From Spirochaetaceae bacterium (GTDB taxonomy: Bacteria; Spirochaetota; Spirochaetia; Treponematales; Breznakiellaceae): a stretch of DNA of 20,812 nucleotides. Below the pieces are notes generated by a model. The model ran no database searches. It was not told the DNA's origin and saw only the letters and a list, made by a program, of their open reading frames with translations. Both the position numbers and the translations under genes were made by a program. This document shows positions 7,373 through 15,633 of the stretch, piece by piece. Location of the stretch: positions 1 to 20,812 of the forward strand of contig JAITHM010000071.1 of the NCBI GenBank assembly GCA_031279965.1, in the 5' to 3' direction. Every line of letters starts with the position of its first letter. Within the stretch, counting starts at the first letter, position 1.

Positions 7373-7684
7373 AACCTTTTGCCCTCTATCCTTAGTATCA
7401 TTATTTATTCTTAAACAATTGTAAGCGTTTCATCTTGTTTGTGCAATCCTGTCCGGCAGGATTAGGACGGCACAGACATCCTTGAGGTTCTTCGCCTGTT
7501 TTCCTACGGCCACTCCGCGTTATCGGTGCCGCCTGTCCTTTTTTCGTATTCAAGCTCTTGGAATTACCTTTAGCAAATAAGTTTAACGGACATTTACCTT
7601 CAAAATTTGGATGCCGAGTCGCAGATCGGCACAATTGACAGAAGCTCAAAGAAATGTTTTAAATAGAACATAAAGGATTCAGGT
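7373..7684. other. 312-nt divergent spacer with hairpins and the mtnN promoter
   Basis: No convincing gene. AATCCTG (7445-7451) and CAGGATT (7457-7463) form a perfect 7-bp hairpin. AGGAC-GGCAC (7464-7473) can pair with GTGCC-gcct-GTCCT (7526-7539), a bulged long-range stem followed on the plus strand by a T-run. TGCCGA (7612-7617) pairs with TCGGCA (7626-7631). The octamer-like CGCCTGT recurs. These features suggest a dispersed repetitive or structured element. An 82-codon minus-strand frame crosses it but starts at TTG without a ribosome binding site and overlaps the mtnN promoter. Confidence 0.5.
7635..7663 (+). promoter_or_regulatory. Candidate sigma70 promoter of mtnN
   Basis: Perfect TTGACA (7635-7640), a 17-nt spacer and TTTAAA (7658-7663). 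The expected transcription start is near 7670, followed by AAAGGA (7672-7677) 7 nt before ATG 7685, so the leader is very short. Confidence 0.6.
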
Positions 7685-8410
7685 ATGATTGGAATTATTG
7701 GGGCGATGGAAGAAGAAGTTGCATTGTTACGTGCTGAAATGCAGCAGATGGCAACAGAAAAAATCGCATCGTTTGAGTTTTACCGCGGCGTGTTAAGCGA
7801 CAAAGATATTGTAGTGCTTCGTTCCGGCATAGGTAAAGTTCAGGCGGCAATTGGCTGTACAGCGCTTATCGAAAAATATGCTCCTTCTTTAATTATCAAC
7901 ACTGGCTGCGCGGGGGGGGTAAACCCGCCGGCATGCACACCGCTTAATTTTGGTGATGCAGTAATCTCGTCTTTGCTTGTATATCACGATTTTGATTGTA
8001 CGGCCTTTGGTTATGCGCACGGGCAAGTACCGGGGCGTGCTTCTGCCTTTTTTGAAGTCCAGGAACGCTTGATAACGCATACGCAAACCGCCATCCATGA
8101 TTTACTTCAGGAACAAAAATTACCGGCTGCTTTTAATGCGGTACCCGGTCTTATCGCATCGGGGGACGCGTTCATTTCGAATTCGGAATTTGTCAAGGGA
8201 TTAATAAAAATTTTCCCCTCTGTTCGTGCAGTCGAAATGGAAAGCGCGGCAATTGCACATGCCTGTCACATTTTCAATGTCCCCTTTATTGTGCTACGGT
8301 GCCTTTCCGACATTGCCGGCGAAGAATCACCGGTGACGTTTGATGAATATCTGCCTATCGCCGCACGCAATTCGTCAGAAATTGTAAAGCGTCTTATTGC
8401 CAATTTTTAA
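7685..8410 (+). CDS. mtnN: 5'-methylthioadenosine/S-adenosylhomocysteine nucleosidase
   Basis: Hydrolyses methylthioadenosine, S-adenosylhomocysteine and 5'-deoxyadenosine to adenine and the thioribose, homocysteine or deoxyribose part; this serves methionine salvage and removes inhibitors of SAM enzymes. The 241-residue protein matches the E. coli Pfs pattern: IGIIGAMEEEV (general base Glu11), NTGCAGGV (73-79), GLIASGDAFI, the VEMESAAIAH substrate motif with Met185/Glu186, and LSDIAGE with catalytic Asp209. The start is supported by AAAGGA 7 nt upstream. A G8 run (7912-7919) encodes the AGG of GCAGGV; loss or gain of one G would stop translation early. It is single, with its own promoter, and convergent with the DUF4340 gene. 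Confidence 0.95.
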   Translation: MIGIIGAMEEEVALLRAEMQQMATEKIASFEFYRGVLSDKDIVVLRSGIGKVQAAIGCTALIEKYAPSLIINTGCAGGVNPPACTPLNFGDAVISSLLVYHDFDCTAFGYAHGQVPGRASAFFEVQERLITHTQTAIHDLLQEQKLPAAFNAVPGLIASGDAFISNSEFVKGLIKIFPSVRAVEMESAAIAHACHIFNVPFIVLRCLSDIAGEESPVTFDEYLPIAARNSSEIVKRLIANF

Positions 8411-8420
8411 ATTTTGCTGT

Positions 8421-8458
8421 TTGTGTGTGTACGGCATGGTTTCGCCGCACACACACAA
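8421..8458. terminator. Long hairpin between convergent mtnN and DUF4340 genes
   Basis: The 15-nt arm 8421-8435 (TTGTGTGTGTACGGC) pairs with 8444-8458 with one mismatch and an 8-nt loop. The stem fills most of the 66-nt convergent gap. No U-tract follows on either strand, so it is a candidate bidirectional end or stabilising hairpin rather than a textbook terminator. Confidence 0.5.
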
Positions 8459-8476
8459 AAGTGCGTTATAAAGGGC

Positions 8477-9445
8477 TTATTCCTTTTTTTCAGCAAGCTT
8501 TGTTTTATCCTGCCAAATTCGCTCTATTGTCCAATCAGAGAGCGCGTAAATATAATCACGTCCGCTTGTTTTTGCCATCTTTTTGTCCGCATACTGTTGT
8601 CCCAATATGACGCTTATACTGGTATTATCACCTGTTTCCAGCAGAACCTGTCCATATTTACCGGAAAAATCCGCACCGGCAGGAGTCATACTTAATGCCA
8701 TAAAATCGTCCCCTTGTGCGTCTAAAATAAATCGTATGGTTGCATCAACAGTGCTTGTGTCTGCTTTTTCGCCAGACTCAAACTGCCAACCATCTTTCGT
8801 GCGGACAAGCGTATACGGCGTGGGAGAGGGCTTCGCAGCATCAGGCTCCTGCGAAAATGTTACAACCATGCGCTGTATACTGTCAACAGCCGGTTTCGAG
8901 GTGCTGTTGAAGAGCGCAAGGTCAAACCATGCTTTTGCTGCGCCGCCAAGGTAAACAGTAAAGTTGTCTATGCCTGAACGGATGGGGCCGTCGCCGCTTC
9001 GCAGGTAGATTTCTTTTCCTGTTGCATCCATCGTGCCAAATACCAGTTCGATACTTGTCGTTTCACCCTCATATATTGTGATTTTGTCTGCAGCTTCATC
9101 AAAACCAAGCTTCTGGCCAGCGTTTTCTGAGGTAGCACGAACAGGATACTCTGCCGTTGCGGTCAACGCTGCAAAAAAATCATCGATGCGGGCCTGTTTC
9201 GCGGGGAAGAGTTCATCATCAACACGCACCTGCCAAATTTCGCCATCTTTTTCAAGCTTAACTTCTCCTTCGCTCCCTTTGAGAACGACTTTTGTTGCAA
9301 GCTGTGCCGTTTTTGAGGCAAGCGGCGCCCACCGCGCAGTTCTGCGTGCACGGCTTTCACCTGAAAACACAAAACTTAATACGTAAATAATGAATAATGC
9401 TCCTGCAATTGACGAGAGCACAAGTACTTTCTTCTTATACGGCAT
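8477..9445 (-). CDS. DUF4340 protein, accessory of a Gld-type ABC exporter
   Basis: The 322-residue protein has one N-terminal membrane helix (about 5-28, KKKVLVLSSIAGALFIIYVL) and a large extracytoplasmic domain. Diagnostic DUF4340 stretches are visible: VVLKGSEGEVKLEKDGEIWQV, a FFAALTA segment, KLGFDEAADKITIYEG, FGTMDATGKEIYLRSG and KAWFDLALF. Such proteins commonly lie next to GldG-type genes and are thought to work with the ABC complex; their molecular role is unknown. The start is strongly supported by AAGGAGG 6 nt before ATG 9445. The gene overlaps the preceding gldG-like gene by 11 nt and closes the four-gene operon. Confidence 0.85.
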   Translation of the reverse strand: MPYKKKVLVLSSIAGALFIIYVLSFVFSGESRARRTARWAPLASKTAQLATKVVLKGSEGEVKLEKDGEIWQVRVDDELFPAKQARIDDFFAALTATAEYPVRATSENAGQKLGFDEAADKITIYEGETTSIELVFGTMDATGKEIYLRSGDGPIRSGIDNFTVYLGGAAKAWFDLALFNSTSKPAVDSIQRMVVTFSQEPDAAKPSPTPYTLVRTKDGWQFESGEKADTSTVDATIRFILDAQGDDFMALSMTPAGADFSGKYGQVLLETGDNTSISVILGQQYADKKMAKTSGRDYIYALSDWTIERIWQDKTKLAEKKE

Positions 9446-11075
9446 CCTGATCCTCCTTAACAGCCTGAAATCGCGCCGCAGCTTTTTTTCTACGCCAGCT
9501 TAACAACACACCGGCAGTCAGCACAACAAGGGGAATAAACACCAAATTGAGCAGACGGGCGAACCCAAATGCGGCGGCGCGCTCAGCGTCATCTATAATT
9601 TTATCCAGCAGGGGAGTCGCCGGTGTCCGGTTGCGAATTGAAATAATATCATCGTCGTTGCTTAACCAGTCGGCAGCAAGTACAGCGAAATCAAGATTCG
9701 GTTGTGTTTGAGTAAAACGGTTAGAGACAAAATCAACATTTCCCATCAAAAACTCGGCATTACCGACAACGACAAGCCGCGCCGGAGAAGGTTCCGCCGG
9801 CAAATCGGGGAGTGTTTCATCGGAATTTTCCCGGACAGGCCGCGATAATGTCCGCCAATACGAAGGGAATGTTCCGTTCATGGTGACACCAAGCTGCTTA
9901 ACACCCCGCGAAGTATCGGCATTTTCGCCAAACCGGAGCGCCATTTGCGGATCAACAATAAATTCAGACTCCTGCAGCCATGCCTCTTCTGTTGTGGTAA
10001 AAAGCCATGTTGTCTCGACATTTTCCTGCGGCTTGATGGTGATGGGACTTGGCCAATAAAGATCAAGGCCGCCAAAGACAGATGTTATGGGATGTCCCGT
10101 ATTCGCATTTTTCTCCAGCACATGAACAAAAAATGGATAGCGCATCAACGTACGAAGCCCGCCGCGGCCGGCTGCTGGCGGTCCAATCATGTTAAGAGAT
10201 GCGGGGTCAAGGGCAAGCGCCGGCTGAATCTCCACGCCATAACTCTTGAGCATTTCAAGAAGCTGCGTGCCCTCCATATCGCTGGCCAGGAAATTCGCTG
10301 CTGCACTTACCGTAACGCTTCTTACGGCAAAAAACACTTTCCCGCCCAACTGGATATAGCGGTCAATACGGTAGAGTGCCCAGTCATCAAAGGTATTGGC
10401 ATTGCCAATTACAAAAAGCATGTTTAGCGTGTCGGGGATTTCATCGCCTACAGGAATCGTGCGAACCCGGTAACCAGCTTGGGTAAGAGTCCGCTGAAAA
10501 TTCTGATACTGATTATCAGTGTTGAATGCATTATTCACATCACCTATAATGATTCCCAGCGTTCGCTCTTTTTCGCGGATAAGCGACCTGATACGATTGG
10601 TTATATCGTATTCAAGCGTATCAAGCCGGTATACAAAGGGAAGCACTTCTTGTTTATCTTGATATTCGATAAGAATACCGGTATAGAAATTCGAAAACGA
10701 CGCTTGATCTTTTTCAATTACTTGCAATTCCTGTGCGGGTATTCCAAGCTCTTCCATTTTTTCTACAAGCCCGAATTTAGCTGGATCGCGTTCAGCATAG
10801 CTGATTTTTCCCTGCGAAAAAGATACATACTCGGTTATAAGGTCTTTTATTTCGCCGGGGAATCCATAAAGCTGTTTAAGCTTATCGGTAACAAAATAAG
10901 TGATGCGTACTTCATCCGTCATTTCGTCGGCAAGCTGCTTTGACACGGGCGAAATCGTCCATGATTTATTTTCGGTTAAATCAATACGTGTCCAAATGCG
11001 GCCGCTTATAAGCAGTATTAATACTAGTATGATAAGCGAAAGCGTTGTTATAACAATTGTCTGCTTCTTATCCAT
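9435..11075 (-). CDS. GldG-like ABC transporter auxiliary protein
   Basis: Predicted membrane protein with a large extracytoplasmic domain that partners the ABC ATPase and permease encoded upstream. It has an N-terminal helix (TIVITTLSLIILVLILL), then RIWTRIDLTENKSWTISPVS, a signature of the GldG/ABC_transp_aux family, a long beta-rich region, and a C-terminal helix (LVFIPLVVLTAGVLL) followed by basic residues. Longer starts exist at 11093 and 11081, but AGGAG (11086-11082) has a proper 6-nt spacing only to ATG 11075, giving 546 residues. The name comes from Flavobacterium gliding genes, but homologues occur widely in non-gliding bacteria. The substrate of the complex is unknown. Confidence 0.85.
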   Translation of the reverse strand: MDKKQTIVITTLSLIILVLILLISGRIWTRIDLTENKSWTISPVSKQLADEMTDEVRITYFVTDKLKQLYGFPGEIKDLITEYVSFSQGKISYAERDPAKFGLVEKMEELGIPAQELQVIEKDQASFSNFYTGILIEYQDKQEVLPFVYRLDTLEYDITNRIRSLIREKERTLGIIIGDVNNAFNTDNQYQNFQRTLTQAGYRVRTIPVGDEIPDTLNMLFVIGNANTFDDWALYRIDRYIQLGGKVFFAVRSVTVSAAANFLASDMEGTQLLEMLKSYGVEIQPALALDPASLNMIGPPAAGRGGLRTLMRYPFFVHVLEKNANTGHPITSVFGGLDLYWPSPITIKPQENVETTWLFTTTEEAWLQESEFIVDPQMALRFGENADTSRGVKQLGVTMNGTFPSYWRTLSRPVRENSDETLPDLPAEPSPARLVVVGNAEFLMGNVDFVSNRFTQTQPNLDFAVLAADWLSNDDDIISIRNRTPATPLLDKIIDDAERAAAFGFARLLNLVFIPLVVLTAGVLLSWRRKKAAARFQAVKEDQDAV

Positions 11076-11081
11076 ATTCAT

Positions 11082-11086
11082 CTCCT
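11082..11086 (-). promoter_or_regulatory. Ribosome binding site deciding the gldG-like start
   Basis: Minus-strand AGGAG abuts the ATG at 11081 directly and lies downstream of the ATG at 11093, but is 6 nt from ATG 11075, which is therefore preferred. Confidence 0.6.
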
Positions 11087-11096
11087 GATTCATTTC

Positions 11097-11855
11097 CTAG
11101 CTCCACTTCCTGAAAACAAGCACTTTAACATTTAGAAAAAGAAACAACACAGTTGTTACCAGAAAATAGGCCGCATCACGGGTGTCGAGTAGTCCTTTGG
11201 AAAATGTTTCAAAATGAGCGGCAAGAGCAACAGTCCGTATTACTATATCAAGCCAATAGGGGAATGTCGTTGTCCAGGGAATTTGGCTTATCAACATAAT
11301 AAAAACCAAAACTACTGCGCTGCCCAGAAACGCAGCAACTTGATTTTTTGAAAGCGCCGAAAGCAATAAGCCCAGTGAAATAACCGCTCCGGCAAGGAGC
11401 AGCGCACCGGCGTATTCCGCGACAATCATGCCGGCATCAAAACGTCCCAGCAAAGAAAGTGAAAAAGGCACCGGCAGGGTAAGCAAAAACAGCAAGCCAA
11501 CAACGGCAAGCGCCGCAAAAAATTTACCCAGCACAAGGCTCCATTCACTAAAAGGAAGTGTAAGCAGAAGTTCGCTGTTGCCTGTCTTGCGTTCTTCAGC
11601 CCAGCTTCGCATCGTAATTGCTGGAATTACCAGAATAAAGGCAATCGGGAATGCGGAAAAATAGGCTCTCAGCGATGCTTCTCCCCGCTGGAGAAAGTTT
11701 TGAAACTGAAAAAGCCACGTTGCTGTAAAAATCAGGAAAAACAACGCAATGCCAAAAAACGCCGGTGAAATGCTGTAAGAGTACAATTCTTTGCGAATCA
11801 ATGCGAGAGTTGTCGCCGCTTGTTGTTTAAGATTGAGAATAGTTGCTGCGTTCAT
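11097..11855 (-). CDS. ABC-2 type transporter permease (GldF-like)
   Basis: Membrane-spanning subunit of the exporter. The 252-residue protein has six hydrophobic segments, starting with LIRKELYSYSISPAFFGIALFF, then a characteristic MRSWAEERKTGNSELLLTLPFSEWSLVLGKF block. That block (R.W.EER..G..ELL.TLP) is typical of ABC-2 permeases of the GldF/NosY-like group. Its start ATG shares one base with the ATPase stop (TAATG), with AAAGGAG 8 nt upstream, indicating translational coupling. It is followed after a short gap by the GldG-like gene. Confidence 0.9.
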   Translation of the reverse strand: MNAATILNLKQQAATTLALIRKELYSYSISPAFFGIALFFLIFTATWLFQFQNFLQRGEASLRAYFSAFPIAFILVIPAITMRSWAEERKTGNSELLLTLPFSEWSLVLGKFFAALAVVGLLFLLTLPVPFSLSLLGRFDAGMIVAEYAGALLLAGAVISLGLLLSALSKNQVAAFLGSAVVLVFIMLISQIPWTTTFPYWLDIVIRTVALAAHFETFSKGLLDTRDAAYFLVTTVLFLFLNVKVLVFRKWS

Positions 11856-12832
11856 TATAATGTCTCCTTTGCCGCGCTTTCATTGGTAAGCCGGACAAAA
11901 ATATCTTCAAGGCTAAGTTTTTTCTGCTGCATGGCAAGTATTTTGAATCCGTTTGCCACAGCCCAATCAAAAATTGATTCGGCGCTGTCTGTCTGACCGC
12001 CATCGCTCTCGATAAAGAAATTCGCCAAAATACGACCTTCTTCCGCATCTTCGACCGTCGAATCCCCCAGAACAAGCGACTTGTCCCGTGCAAAACGTTC
12101 AAGCTGTTCTTTAACTGCTGCCGCCGTACTTCCTTTTAGGATAAGACTCCATGTTTCACCGCCGCGCATCGTTCGTGCAATTGAATCAGGCGTCCCTTGC
12201 GCGGCTATGCGGCCATCATTCAAGATCAACACCTGATCACAGACAGCTTCAACTTCCTGCAAAATATGTGTTGAAAGAATCACCGTTTTGCGCTTCCCTA
12301 AATTTTTAATCAAACTGCGAATCTCGATAATTTGATTGGGGTCTAGGCCAGTTGTCGGCTCGTCAAGGATAAGAATAGGCGGATCGTGGATAATAGCTTG
12401 GGCAAGACCAGTTCGTTGTTTGTAGCCTTTTGAAAGTGTTTCAATGCGTGCGCCCTGTTTTGAACCAAGGCCGCACAATTCAATCGCCGAAGCGATTTTC
12501 GCCCCCTGTTCTGGTTTAGGAATAAGGCGTGCTTCGGCAATGAATGAAAGGTATTCATTAACCGTTAAATCGCCATAAAGGGGAACACTTTCTGGTAAAT
12601 ACCCAATTTGTTTTTTGCAGGCGACGGGATCGCGGGCAACATTGATGCCGGCAATTTCCGCCGTTCCGTCACTGGGGAAGTGGTAGCCGGTAAGAATCTT
12701 CATTACAGTTGTCTTTCCAGCGCCATTTGGACCTAAAAGGCCGATAATCTTATCCCGTTCGACAGTAAATGACACATCCTTTACTGCCTTAAAACTTCCA
12801 TAGTTCTTTGAAAGATGAGAAACTTGAATCAT
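11855..12832 (-). CDS. ABC transporter ATP-binding protein (GldA-like)
   Basis: Cytoplasmic ATPase that powers the exporter. The 325-residue protein has Walker A GPNGAGKTT (34-42), a Q-loop in KKQIGYLPE (74-81), signature LSKGYKQR (133-140), Walker B ILILDE (153-158), a D-loop in GLDPNQ and the switch His189 in STHIL. The YLPE sequence after the Q and the DEPTTGLDPNQI stretch fit the CcmA/GldA/NosF subfamily linked to ABC-2 permeases. A C-terminal extension of about 100 residues after the nucleotide-binding domain (about 225-325) is usual for that subfamily. It is the first gene of the operon with permease, GldG-like and DUF4340 genes. Confidence 0.93.
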   Translation of the reverse strand: MIQVSHLSKNYGSFKAVKDVSFTVERDKIIGLLGPNGAGKTTVMKILTGYHFPSDGTAEIAGINVARDPVACKKQIGYLPESVPLYGDLTVNEYLSFIAEARLIPKPEQGAKIASAIELCGLGSKQGARIETLSKGYKQRTGLAQAIIHDPPILILDEPTTGLDPNQIIEIRSLIKNLGKRKTVILSTHILQEVEAVCDQVLILNDGRIAAQGTPDSIARTMRGGETWSLILKGSTAAAVKEQLERFARDKSLVLGDSTVEDAEEGRILANFFIESDGGQTDSAESIFDWAVANGFKILAMQQKKLSLEDIFVRLTNESAAKETL

Positions 12833-12867
12833 TTTTGTGAATCCTCTCTGGTGTTTCGTACTGCGTT

Positions 12868-12897
12868 AGTATAGAAAGAAGTGCGCACGTTTGACAA
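12868..12897 (-). promoter_or_regulatory. Candidate sigma70 promoter of the ABC export operon
   Basis: On the minus strand TTGTCA (12897-12892) and TATACT (12873-12868) are 18 nt apart, each matching 5 of 6 consensus bases. The predicted start near 12861 leaves about 30 nt before ATG 12832, containing AGAGG about 10 nt from the start codon. Confidence 0.55.
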
Positions 12898-12920
12898 GGC
12901 CCTGATGGACAGACCTCAAA

Positions 12921-15485
12921 TCACACGGCGCGGAGAAGTTCACGGGGGCGGGAACCTTGGGCCGGGCCAACAACGCCGCGCTGTTCCATCTCTTCTACAA
13001 GACGGGCCGCGCGGTTGTAGCCAATTTTAAGACGGCGCTGAATATAACTTGCGCTGGCTTTACCCTGTTGTACAACTATTTCCATCGCCTTTTCGTAGAG
13101 CGGGTCGCAGCCTTCTGGATATTCTGAAACAGCGCCAGCATCATCTGTATCATCCATAAACATTTCTTCATCAATATAATCTGGCTCTCCAAGACTGCGT
13201 ACGTAGTCAACAACACGTTCAACTTCGTCTTCCGAAACAAAGGCTCCCTGCATCCGCAGTGGAAAAGGATCGACAATGCCTGAATAAAGCATATCACCTT
13301 TGCCAAGCAGTTTTTCTGCACCAGGTGTGTCGATTATGATACGCGAATCCATCATGCTGGCAACCATGAACGCGATGCGGCTTGGAATATTCGATTTAAT
13401 AAGCCCGGTAATAACATCAATCGATGGGCGCTGTGTTGCAAGTACCAGATGAATGCCGACAGCCCGGCTCATTGCGGCAAGGCGGGCGACAGTCGATTCA
13501 AGCTCTTTGCCCGTCGTTGCCATAAGATCGGCGAATTCATCTATCACAACCACGATATAGGGCATGTGTTCGGCGGCGATTCTCCGCTCTTTGATACGCT
13601 TGTTATAGGTCTTGATGTCACGAACACCAAGGCTGTCAAGGCAGGCATAGCGGCGTTCCATTTCGTAAATGCAGTATTGAAGCGCCTGGAATGCCCGTTT
13701 GGGTTCGGTAATAACCGGCGTAAGCAGATGCGGTATATCATTGTAGAGTTTTAACTCCACGATTTTCGGGTCGATTAAAATTAGCTTGCAGTTTGTCGGC
13801 GGGCATTGGTAGAGTATGGAAAGTATCATTGCGTTTACACATACCGATTTGCCCGATCCGGTAGAGCCTGCAATCAAAAGGTGCGGCATTGTCGCAAGAT
13901 CAACAGTTACTGCCTCGCCTGTGCTGTCTTTACCCAACACGACAGGAATTGCTGCCTTTCGTGCCGTTTCCTTCGATTTTTGAAGTTCACTTTCGATAAT
14001 TTCACGGAATGACACAATACTCCGTTCTTTATTGGGAATCTCGATGCCGACAGCATGTTTGCCAGGGATTGGCGCAACGATACGCACCGACGCGGCGGCA
14101 AGACGCAATGCAATATTATCTTGCAGGTTAACAATTTTTGAAAGTTTAACGCCCGGCGAAGGAAGGATTTCAAATGATGTGATAACAGGCCCCTTTCGAA
14201 TGCCGGTTACTTCAGCTTCAATGTTGAATTCACGGAGTGTTTCGGTAAGAATACGCGCTGCATTTTTCGTGGTGTCATCAATAATCCAGTAATGCGCGGT
14301 GGATGCCTCGTCAAGTATTCCCTCGACCGGCACGCGGTAATCTCCCGGCCCGGTCAGCTTTTTTTTTTGCGGTATATTCTCGTGATACGCAGTATGCAGT
14401 ACATCTTCTGTTTTACGCCGCGCTTCTTCCTCTGCCGCTTCGATAACTTCTTCAATATCATCACTTAAACTATAAATATCCATACGGGTATCACGAAGCT
14501 TCTCATCAGGCATATCCACGCTGCCTTCTTTGGAAAAAAACGGTTCGTCAATATAATCTTGTTCAAGCTCTTCGAATTCCGCTTCCGCCGCATTGCCTTG
14601 ACGCACGGATTCATCGCGGCGTACCTGCCGCTCTTGAAGAGGGGAGGGGACTTCCCGGTGTTGTGCGTTTTCAACTTCTTTAAATCCTTCTTGAAGTGTC
14701 TCAATCTTTGAGTCAAGTGTTGTGCATTGAGCATCAATACTTTCCATATCGGTGCTTAAGTGTTCAAGCTTGGAGTTAAGGGTATCCAGTCGTTCAAAGG
14801 CTGTTGTATACGCCTGTTTTACATCAGCAATTGAGGGTTCAACAGGCGTTATCATTTCAACACGCACTTCTTTGAGTGTTTCCGGCGCGATTTTGTGTGG
14901 AATACGAAGAAGCGTAACTTCGTTGTTCTGTGCGGCAGTTGATTGAGTTTCTGGCCGGGACGGTTCGCGGCGGCGGCGAGGGGTTTCAGGGAAAAAAAGA
15001 CCTGCCAGCGTATAGATGACAAAACATTCCAGCATCGTAAGTGTTACGACAATAAGACTAAACCCATTCCTGCCGATTGCCGCAAGAAAAAAAAAGCGCG
15101 CAGTGTAGTTGCCAAAATCACGAAGAAACGAAAAACCGATTGCCAGCGTAAGGAAAGGAAAAATAATGCCGTTAAGCATCACAATAAGGCGCGGGCGAAA
15201 ATTTTTATCCAGAAGAATAAATGAAGCAAAACCAAGATACGCGGGAATAATAAATGATAGAACTCCATAGGAATCGGCAAAGAAATCTCCAACAGGACTG
15301 GTTCTCAACGGCACGCCAAAAAGCGATGAAGAGAGCGAAAATGAAATAATTAGTGCAAAAAAGAAAAGAAACGCCGCACACACACAATTTACTGCGCGTG
15401 GACTTGTATCCATTTTTGTTAGTGTTGTTCGTGCTCCCGATCCGTGCCGGTTCTGAGAGGCTTGATGCCGGTAATATGTATTCAT
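12921..15485 (-). CDS. ftsK: DNA translocase FtsK/SpoIIIE
   Basis: Septal DNA pump that moves chromosome ends into daughter cells and helps dimer resolution. From the chosen ATG (854 residues) there are four N-terminal membrane helices (about 34-165), then an acidic linker with a predicted coiled coil (about 221-275, heptads in LDTLNSKLEHLSTDMESID). Next come the alpha/beta motor with Walker A GSTGSGKS (540-547), Walker B VVVIDEFAD (Asp650/Glu651), LATQRPSIDVITGLIKSNIP and GAEKLLGKGDML, and a C-terminal winged-helix gamma domain (SASYIQRRLKIGYNRAARLV) that reads polar DNA motifs. A longer start at TTG 15518 lacks a ribosome binding site; the ATG site is also weak, so the exact start is unsure. 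An A10 run on the coding strand (14359-14368) sits in the linker before the motor. Confidence 0.93.
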   Translation of the reverse strand: MNTYYRHQASQNRHGSGARTTLTKMDTSPRAVNCVCAAFLFFFALIISFSLSSSLFGVPLRTSPVGDFFADSYGVLSFIIPAYLGFASFILLDKNFRPRLIVMLNGIIFPFLTLAIGFSFLRDFGNYTARFFFLAAIGRNGFSLIVVTLTMLECFVIYTLAGLFFPETPRRRREPSRPETQSTAAQNNEVTLLRIPHKIAPETLKEVRVEMITPVEPSIADVKQAYTTAFERLDTLNSKLEHLSTDMESIDAQCTTLDSKIETLQEGFKEVENAQHREVPSPLQERQVRRDESVRQGNAAEAEFEELEQDYIDEPFFSKEGSVDMPDEKLRDTRMDIYSLSDDIEEVIEAAEEEARRKTEDVLHTAYHENIPQKKKLTGPGDYRVPVEGILDEASTAHYWIIDDTTKNAARILTETLREFNIEAEVTGIRKGPVITSFEILPSPGVKLSKIVNLQDNIALRLAAASVRIVAPIPGKHAVGIEIPNKERSIVSFREIIESELQKSKETARKAAIPVVLGKDSTGEAVTVDLATMPHLLIAGSTGSGKSVCVNAMILSILYQCPPTNCKLILIDPKIVELKLYNDIPHLLTPVITEPKRAFQALQYCIYEMERRYACLDSLGVRDIKTYNKRIKERRIAAEHMPYIVVVIDEFADLMATTGKELESTVARLAAMSRAVGIHLVLATQRPSIDVITGLIKSNIPSRIAFMVASMMDSRIIIDTPGAEKLLGKGDMLYSGIVDPFPLRMQGAFVSEDEVERVVDYVRSLGEPDYIDEEMFMDDTDDAGAVSEYPEGCDPLYEKAMEIVVQQGKASASYIQRRLKIGYNRAARLVEEMEQRGVVGPAQGSRPRELLRAV

Positions 15486-15551
15486 CTTTAATTTAGTTTC
15501 CCTTGTTATTTTCGACAAATTTTACCAATACTTAAGTGTTTTTTATTGGTT

Positions 15552-15630
15552 GTATCTGGTTTAATACCCCACGGCTCTGCCGCGGTTCAAAATTCAAAAA
15601 TATTTGAAAGATTGGTATTAAAGCAGATAC
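15552..15630. repeat. 17-bp inverted repeat
   Basis: The arm 15552-15568 is the reverse complement of 15614-15630 with a single mismatch. The 45-nt loop holds a further 6-bp palindrome, TTCAAA (15593-15598) with TTTGAA (15603-15608). Part of the right arm, AAAGCAGAT (15620-15628), can instead pair with ATCTGCTTT (15762-15770) downstream. Confidence 0.8.
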
Positions 15631-15633
15631 ACT

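Noticed and set aside
7401..7649. 82-codon minus-strand frame in the spacer before mtnN
   Set aside because: It starts at TTG without a ribosome binding site, overlaps the mtnN promoter and covers inverted repeats; it looks like an open frame through a repeat rather than a gene.
8477..12832. Gliding motility operon
   Set aside because: Gld-type names come from homology only; homologues are common in non-gliding bacteria and no other gliding genes are in the window.
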